Source of the DNA: Gammaproteobacteria bacterium
GTDB taxonomy: Bacteria; Pseudomonadota; Gammaproteobacteria; PS1; Pseudothioglobaceae
Length of the DNA stretch: 8,584 nt
Direction: 5' to 3'
NCBI GenBank assembly: GCA_024280535.1
Contig: JAJRPY010000128.1
Location: 1 to 8,584 of the forward strand
Part shown: piece after piece, positions 1 to 7,900 of the stretch
Layout: every line of letters begins with the position of its first letter
How positions within the stretch are numbered: the first letter of the stretch is position 1
Notes under the pieces: generated by a model
What the model saw: the letters and a program-made list of their open reading frames with translations, nothing else
Told to the model about the DNA's origin: nothing
Databases searched by the model: none
Position numbers and translations under genes: made by a program

Positions 1-1940
1 GTAGATAAGACAAAGCCCAAACTGCCAGCACCTTTGATGTCGCTAATCCAAATTTTAGATAAATTGGTATAAGGAATTTTTAGTTTGATGGTGAGGGGGT
101 CGGAAAAACTGTTGCCTGACTGGTTGAGATAAATTGAAAAGTGGTCGGCGCTGAAATATAGGATGTCGCCAGCACCAGAGCCATCGGTATCAACAATGTA
201 TAATCGACTTGAATCAAAATCGGTGAATGTGGGCGGGTGGTCAAAGCTGACTTTTTTAGAAAATTTGCCGCCGCCCAGTGTTGGCCAACTTTCTACGCAT
301 TGATTGGTAATGCGGATGCGGTGGGTGGTGCCGTCACCAAATAAATCTCCAAATCCTATCCAGTGTCTGGCGTCATGGCTCAGCACAGGGACGTTGTTGT
401 TATTGTTGAGTCGATAAGGGGCGCCAAAGCCTTTCTCGTCTAGCCCTTTATAGACAATAATATAAGTTGAATGAATTTGTATTAAGCCGCTTTGACCGTT
501 GCCGTTTACATCAATATGTTCATTGGCACCTGTTTGATTGGTGAATTCGGGGCTATAGTGTAAAAAACTTTGATAAGGCTGAAAACTGCCTTTGTCTGTG
601 CGTAAAAAGAAGCCGCCATAATAGATATTGCCATAGACAAAATCTAATCGACCATCGTGGTTTAAATCGGCAAAACTTTCTGTTTGTATTTGGCGATGAA
701 AATTTGGAGTATGAATAGGAGTGAGGTCTTGATATTTGCCATTGCCTAAGGGCTGAGCGTATAAAAAATTTGTGTCATCTTTATACACAATGCCAGGGAT
801 GCCGTTGCCATCTAAATCAATAAATTCAAAGGTTTGATTGCCTTCTAGCATACGCAAATGATGGGGTAATTCTATGTTTTTATAGTCATCATCACTAAAA
901 TTATGCTCAACATATTTAAAGGTGGTCGCGGGTAATTTTTGCAGTTGGTAGGTATCTTGTTCTTTCCGATAGCCTGTTTGCTCATAAGCAACTAACTGAT
1001 TAAACCCGGCCAGTTTGTTGGTTGCATAAGTAAAACTGTAGGCATGGTTTAAAAACGCCTGCCCCTTGTTTTCTGTTGGAAACTGATGATAGATTAAAAT
1101 ATTATGGCATAAACGGTAACAGCGCTGCTCAAAGCCGGAGGTGTAATGCGAAAAAGGGTCGGATCTGACTGTCCAATCTTTGGGCGGATTGTCGGGGTGG
1201 GCGGGGTCGTACTCACCATAATCAAATACGATTTTATAGGTGTAGGCGTCTGTTTTTGCATCCTTTGCGCGCCAATTGCCGTACTCAATACTGCTAGGAT
1301 ACACATTGGCGCCGATGGTTCTATTTTTCTCGCTGATTAGGGTTTTATCAACGCCAGTAGCATCCTCTCTTTTGTAATGATAAATAACCATATTGCCTTT
1401 GGCATCTTGGCTGCTGCTGATATTCCATTGCAAAATGCGGGTTTTATCATCCACGTCATATATTTTGTCGCTATCCTCTTTGCCGTAAATATGCACGACA
1501 CCATTAGGGCTGGTTGTTTGCCAATAGGAACTAGTGTGATCGGCGTTAAATATTTGTTGAATGTGGGTAAAGCCTGATTCCACTCTGGGTCTATAAGCAA
1601 TAGTTAGAGCTTGGTTGTCGCCTACTTGCTTGATTGCTAATAATTCTCCTAGCTCGCTTGAGGTGAAGGTATCGTCATCCTTATAAGTTGGCACGCCGTG
1701 GTCTAAATTTCTGAGCATATGAGGCATGGCCAAACTAAAGCCTAGCCCAAATACCTCCATGCCAGAGCCTGAATGATAAGATAGATTCAAAGAGGGGGTA
1801 ACACCCCTAGCACTAGGCAAGGCTAAGGGGATACTAAATGAGCCCTCGCCTTGATTGCCGACCTCATAGCCGCCTGTTCTAGCATTAAAGGAACCCCCAC
1901 TTTTGGGGATGGATATTTTTGGCAGAGTGATGGGTTTCAT
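1..1940 (-). CDS. Tc toxin B subunit (TcB/TcaC-like; SpvB domain plus beta-propeller), 3'-truncated by the window edge
   Basis: TcB forms the lower part of the hollow cocoon that holds the TcC effector, and its propeller docks on TcA and acts as a gate (family knowledge). I translated every codon from ATG 1938-1940 to position 3: 646 residues with no stop, so the gene continues past the left edge. The start is fixed because an in-frame TAA lies four codons upstream (1950-1952). The N-terminus reads MKPITLPKISIPKSGGSFN, followed by the SpvB hallmark GSFSIPLALPSARGVTPSL and SYHSGSGMEVFGLGFSL (residues about 33-70), then SGFEQRCYRLCHNIL. Six propeller-type motifs follow: DLDGNG (375), DLNHDG (425), DVNGNG (477), DLFGDG (532), DTDGSG (584) and DIKGAG (634). 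DTDGSGAGDILYFSADHFSIYLNQSGN resembles the start of the TcdB mid-N region. The RHS/YD-repeat half of the cocoon and any fused effector lie outside the window. There is no signal peptide. The gene follows TcA by one base, as expected for an A-B operon. No frameshift is seen. Confidence 0.94.
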   Translation of the reverse strand, partial: MKPITLPKISIPKSGGSFNARTGGYEVGNQGEGSFSIPLALPSARGVTPSLNLSYHSGSGMEVFGLGFSLAMPHMLRNLDHGVPTYKDDDTFTSSELGELLAIKQVGDNQALTIAYRPRVESGFTHIQQIFNADHTSSYWQTTSPNGVVHIYGKEDSDKIYDVDDKTRILQWNISSSQDAKGNMVIYHYKREDATGVDKTLISEKNRTIGANVYPSSIEYGNWRAKDAKTDAYTYKIVFDYGEYDPAHPDNPPKDWTVRSDPFSHYTSGFEQRCYRLCHNILIYHQFPTENKGQAFLNHAYSFTYATNKLAGFNQLVAYEQTGYRKEQDTYQLQKLPATTFKYVEHNFSDDDYKNIELPHHLRMLEGNQTFEFIDLDGNGIPGIVYKDDTNFLYAQPLGNGKYQDLTPIHTPNFHRQIQTESFADLNHDGRLDFVYGNIYYGGFFLRTDKGSFQPYQSFLHYSPEFTNQTGANEHIDVNGNGQSGLIQIHSTYIIVYKGLDEKGFGAPYRLNNNNNVPVLSHDARHWIGFGDLFGDGTTHRIRITNQCVESWPTLGGGKFSKKVSFDHPPTFTDFDSSRLYIVDTDGSGAGDILYFSADHFSIYLNQSGNSFSDPLTIKLKIPYTNLSKIWISDIKGAGSLGFVLS

Positions 1941-1960
1941 ATTATTTGGTTAGTTGCGCA
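1938..1960 (-). promoter_or_regulatory. TcA stop / TcB start junction with one-base spacing
   Basis: Read on the minus strand the junction is ACC AAA TAA T ATG AAA: the TcA stop, one base, then the TcB start. The roughly 20 bases before the ATG contain no AGGA- or GAGG-like Shine-Dalgarno sequence. TcB translation therefore probably depends on ribosomes that have just finished TcA (translational coupling or reinitiation). The spacing and the lack of a ribosome site are seen directly; the coupling is inferred. Confidence 0.6.
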
Positions 1961-4900
1961 TCACACAAGGATAATAACTCAATTTTTAATAATTTATCAG
2001 GGTCAATAAAGCCGTCCTTGAGTATTTGTTTGAAATTATCATCTTTGGCAAGGGCATCTAGGGAAAATGACAGTGTCCAATTGGTGTCAATTGTATTGGT
2101 GTTGGCATTTTTTTCTAGTGCCAATTCGGTTGCCTGGCCGATGCTATTGCTGCTACTGTCGGCGGACTGTTGGTCTGTTGATGGGTCAGTCGTCATAGTA
2201 ATTTGAATAGGTTTTTTGTCACCGACACTCAAGGATAATATCGCCTCTTTACTGGCACCAAGTTGGATGTCTTTGCTGGTCACTAGTCTAAAAACAACTT
2301 TATCTAGGTTTGTGATGTGATGGTATTGCAATTCCCTAGTATTAAAATTAAAGCTAAACTGCTGCTGCTTAGGATTGGAATGATCTTGCATAAAGGTTGC
2401 CCAACTGCTTGAAAAACTTTGGGCTAAATCATAGTAAAGTGAGGTTAGTTGAGTGGCACTTTGGACTAGGGTTTGGTTGACGGCATTAGTAAAAGTTGCA
2501 CCTCCGCTAATCGCGGTGTAACGCAAATTGATAATGACATCAGAAATACTGCTGTAGTCAATGCCTTGATTGTTGTCTTTTGGCATAGACAGTTTCCAAG
2601 TTGAGATAGCACCGGTATTTTCAAACGGTAGATACAATTCATCTCTAAAATCAAGCTGGAATACGCCAGAATCTTCAATCCCTTTGGTGATGGCAATTCT
2701 TTGATTGCTGCGCCAATCATGACGAACATCTTCCCCGTTGTCTCCTTGACCTAGCAGATATTTAACCGCATCAATACTAGGGCTTAACACCACATCATTG
2801 TGCACTTGCGTCAACGTGGCATGTAGATTTTGATAAGGCCCGATAATAGCTGGAATGCTGATAGAAACACTCTTGATTTGACGCTGGTAATGGCCAGGGA
2901 AATCATGGTCAAATAATTTTTCAGTTAAGGCAAAATCACATTCGCCATTTTTTTTGAAATTGGCTAATTCCTCTGCATTAAATTGACTCAATGAGAGGGT
3001 TTTGTCCATTTCCAATTTTCTATTAGTTAAATGAGTTTTGTAAGCTTGCTCCATGGTGGTTAAACTGCTGAGTAAACTTTCCCCTGCTAGCAAGCCTCGA
3101 TGGGCAGTGTCCCAATATACAATATTGATAAATTCCTGCTGACTATTGAGTTCAAATTGATAGGCTTTTTGGGCTAATGCCGCGGTTTCTAGCGCTAGTT
3201 GGTATTGCTGATGATACAAGGCAGAAACCCGACCTGCTAGCCATTGGTATAACGCTTCATTGGTGAATTTATGATGTAAATAATTAGCAATGTCTTGGTT
3301 TTGCTGGGTTTGTATGGCATGGTTGCTTAATTCTTGTTGCGCCATTTTAATTCTTGTTTTACTGGCTAAGATTTGATGATTAATTTCTTTTTCCTGATCG
3401 GCTGCTTGTGCGGCAGAGAAAACCCATTCTTGTGCACGCCTATCGTAACTTCCGTTTATCAGTAGTCTTTGTGCCATAAAAGTAGATACATTTGCAGCGG
3501 CATTAAAACCTGTGGCAATAGCTGATGCAACACCACCGAGCTGGACACCACCATAAGTCATAGCAAAAGGTGATCCTGCTTGAGGGACACCGTAAGCAAT
3601 TGAGGCAACGGCAGAAGCAATAAAACCTGCTACGTTCAATCCTAAAGCAACATCTTCTAGTATTTGAGCTTCTGATTCGTAGGAAGATATACCCACGCTG
3701 ATTAACCCATCGTAGTAGGCTTTTCTATCTTTAGCAGAAGTTAAGTTGCAGATTAATCCATCTAAGGCATGCTGTTCTTGTTCAATGCTATCTTGTTTAA
3801 GATTTTTGACTAAATTGAGCATAACACCTTCTTGCGTAGTGTGCAATAAAGACAAATCTTCTGCATCATATTTTTCTAAATTACTCTCTAACAATCTGCC
3901 TAATGAGATGACATTGTCAATACATTGTCTGGTTAATTGCACAATGGATGCAAAACGATAAATAGGCACAGTTTTATTATTTTGAGAATTGGCACTGAGT
4001 GCATTGCCACCTGAAGTTGCTGCTCTGACTAAATCTAGCGGGTTAATCGGTGGTGCAAATAAGGCTAATTCTTGGAAATTGCCTTGAATATCCAAACTAT
4101 TGTGGATTTTGGTTAGACGGTCTTCGACGGTATTCCAGCGTGCGATTAATTGGCTGTTCTCAGGGATACAAAAATAACTAGGAATGTCATTAAACGGTCG
4201 ATTGACTGGTTTTGTGGTTGGTAAATCTTTGAAATGAAACTTATTTTCCATATCAACTAAAAACTCTGGAATGGCGCTTGAATCTTTATATTTCTTCAAG
4301 ATGTCTGCAAAGCTAGATGGATGTTGTGGGCGTTTTTTGCCTAAATCTTCTGGTTTTTTACCTAATAGATCATACGCATATAAATATAGCATAGTTGCTT
4401 CATTAATTGACTCACGCGTATCAATAATAAATAGACTGTCTCCCCATTGAATTAGAATATCAATATACAACATCAATACATATTTTTCGAACGCACCAAT
4501 TCTAAGTTGTGCAATAGCAAAAGGATTAAAAGGGTCGTTTTCGTATTGATGGATAGAGGCTGGATTGGTTAATAATTGTTCCAAGGTTTGCAGAGTGTGG
4601 TTGCAAAAAGGCTGGAAATTCCAATAATGGTTAACAGGATTAACCAAATGGTAGTTGCTCAATATATCTCTTATAAATTGCGTTTGAACGGGGGTTAATT
4701 TTAAGAAGCTTAAATTTTCATCACCTTTGTAATTCTTATTGACATTGCCTTGATTGTCAATATAAGGATTGGCGTCTAATTTTGTTTTTTGTAATGTTGT
4801 AAACGCTTTGCTTGATGTTGCCACATCAATTTGTTTTGGTGCTAGAGTGGCAAAGGTATTAGGTAATAAGTACGTGCGTTTTTTAGAAGGATTGAAAATA

Positions 4901-7900
4901 TATCTAAGCCAATTAATCGCCTCTTCAAATTTATTTTGGTTACTTAAGTTTTTAGCAATTAAAATAGGCGCATGGAAAAACACCTCCCAGTAATATTGTG
5001 CATACGGACCTTGAGCAAAATCGATTTGATCATTTTTTAAGAGCTTAGGTAAAATTGCTCCTTTAGGAGGAATTAAATCGGTAATTATGTTGCCCTCGGT
5101 GATTGGAATTTGTTGATTGTTTAGCGACAATACTGCTTTCATACCACCTGCTTTTAGTTGTTTTTGTAATTGCATAAAGGCAACCGTACCCATGCGCATT
5201 ACATTGTATGCTATATCTTGACAATCAGTGAGATTGAAGTGGGTACTGATTAGTGCTGATTTGTAGCCTTTATTTAAAATTTCAACAGTTGAGTTACAGT
5301 TGACAATTTGATTAAACATACCCTTAAATTCTCTTTCAGAAAAAGTGATACTTGTTACATGATCAGTCACGATTTTTTTAAACACTTGATAGCCTTGATC
5401 AGCAATAATTGGATAACAGAGACGACCATTACCATCTATAACACTTAGACTTTTTGCATGCATCTGTAAAGCTTTATAAACATTGGCAGAAGCGGTTTTT
5501 TTGTCTGTTATGTCTTTTTTATCTAACAAAGATTCAACGAAATAATCGGAATAAACAAAAGGAGCAGCAAGCATAATGTTAAATATTTTTTGGATTATTG
5601 ACAAGTCGGTTATTTGTGTTCTCCATGCGTCAGCAAAATAACTATACAATTCATTCCAATTATTGGCACTCATATCGTGTACAAATTTCTCTGTATTTGC
5701 AAAACCGTAAAATAAACTGTCTATAAGGATTTGGAAGGATCTTTGAAAGCCACCAGAGCCAGTGGTAGCGGCTAATGGTAAGATATAGTTATCTTTAAGA
5801 AGAGTGGAAAATATCTTTGATGACAAGTTTTTATCCACACCTGTCATTATAAAACATTCTGTGGTTAATAAAGGAGTGCTATAAGATAATCTTGGAGCAA
5901 TGATGTCAGATTCCTTTGCTTGCTTTTCTCGTACATTTAAAAACAAAGAACTGTTTTTATTTTCATATAAAAATGCTCCTGACTTATTTTTGACAGCAAA
6001 TTGCTTACTATGTTTGGTATCGATATCACTGAACAACATTAATGCTTGGTTGTATTTACCTGTCATTAACAATTGGTTGGCATCATTAAATACTGCATCA
6101 GTAACAGTTTTTCCAACCATTTTTGATATTTGATTACGCTGATACTGAGTGTTAGCTAAAAGAGAATATTTGTCAGTTGCGTAATAATTAGAATTTGCTT
6201 TTTCTATATAGCCCGCCGTGATAGCATTATTGATAAAGGTGGTAATGTTTACGGACATATTATCTAATGATTTTGTTAATTCATAAAACCTTAATGCCAC
6301 AAGTTTTTCGGTTTGTGCAATGTTGCCAAATTGAGAATTACTATACATATTGCCTACTAAATTAACATATAAAGATTTGTCGTAGGCATTATTATCCACA
6401 ATAAATCTTTTGTCATTATTGCTCAAAAATACAGACAATAAAGGATCATCAGAAGTACATCGACCTACTTCTACGTCTATTTGTTCTAGGTATTGGTTAA
6501 ATACTCTAATACCAATATAAGGTATGCGAGAATTACTAGATATGGTATTTACACGCCTTTTTATTAAACTAAATAAATGCATTTGAAAGGTTTGTAGAAT
6601 ACTTATGCTTTCTACAAATACACTTGCTGGGATTTTAATAGAACCATTAGCCACTTGGTTAACAAAAGGACCATAATATAATATAATATCATCATTAACA
6701 TTATTAACATAAACAGTATTCCATTTGTCAGAATTTATATCTTCAAATAGACCTGAAAATAATGCAAAAGTATCACCACCTGTTTCAAATTTATTTTTAC
6801 TGATGTTTTGCTTATCGTCAACATAAACAACTTCTTCGTTTATTAAGGTTTGTGCTGTTTTCCAAGAACCATCTTCCTCAAGAACTGAGTATTTAACTAC
6901 TGCCTTGTAAATATCCAAATTATTGGTAGCGACACCAGCATCGCCACCTTTGCTTGCCGTTGAGGAAATATTAGAAGTGCTAGATTGCTTAATCTCTACC
7001 CAAAACAACATTAACTTACCTTTATAATAAAAAGGTGTTATATTTTTACTATTGATGGTTAAATTGATGTTATTCCATAATGACCAAGTGCCTTTACTTT
7101 GGAAATCAAACGTACTGTTGAGTAAATAACTATAGGTGCAATAATAATATTGTGGTGGATGCGATCTACTAACGGCAAAATGATAATAAATGGCCTGATC
7201 TTCTAGCTCGGTATAATAACTGGATAAATATTTTAAACCGACCAGCTCCCCAAAATCTTGAAAATATTTTTCAAATGCTTTTTCGGCAGAGGCAGAGGTG
7301 ATGTTGTTTTTCAATAAGATTTGAGAGAAATCTTGGAATGGCTTGGATTGAGTTTTGCGCAAACTGGGTTCTAAATAATTTTCTGGATATAGATAAATTT
7401 CCCGATTGGCTTCCCAAATACGATAATTGCTAATCCATTGCCACCATATATCTTCTATATTGACAGATATAATATATTGTTCAATACCAATCTTGACTCG
7501 TTGTAAGTAAAGTTGTGCGGCATTGATGGCCTCTTTGATATAAGAAGTGCTGATTTTTGCTGATACATTAACATCGGTGAGTAAAAATTCAGATAAATTT
7601 CTAGTAGAGACTACATTGCTATAAGTTTTTCTTAAAATCCAAGTGGCAATGACGGTGGTAATATCGCGTTTTTTCTCTAATACCTTGCCTGATATAAGCT
7701 GGTTTAGCGTTTTAAAATTAGCAGGCGTGTAACAGGATTTTAATTGTGTCAAGAGTAATTCTGATGCTTCCTGTATATCGGTGTGTCTTTTATCGGGTGT
7801 TGAGGTGGTTGTTTTGTCAGATAAGGCAAACAGCATATCAACATCATTACCCAGGCTATTGGTGATAGAAAAAATGCGATTAACCAAGGCAATAAAAGTG

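Noticed and set aside
392..409. Short GTT/ATT run on the plus strand, a possible trinucleotide repeat
   Set aside because: It encodes five Asn in a TcB propeller loop. It is too short to be a likely slippage tract, and any change would stay in frame.
1337..1600. An 87-codon minus-strand frame and a 66-codon plus-strand frame (1377-1577)
   Set aside because: Both lie inside the intact TcB reading frame, whose translation is well conserved; they resemble no family and are chance open frames.
2466..2729. An 87-codon minus-strand frame overlapping TcA
   Set aside because: It overlaps the conserved TcB-binding domain of TcA in another frame and has no recognisable features.
6672..6692. TA-rich run (ATAATATAATATAATATC) resembling a promoter -10 box or a repeat
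   Set aside because: It encodes DIILYYG in the intact TcA frame and lies within generally AT-rich coding DNA; there is no -35 partner or downstream gene to serve.
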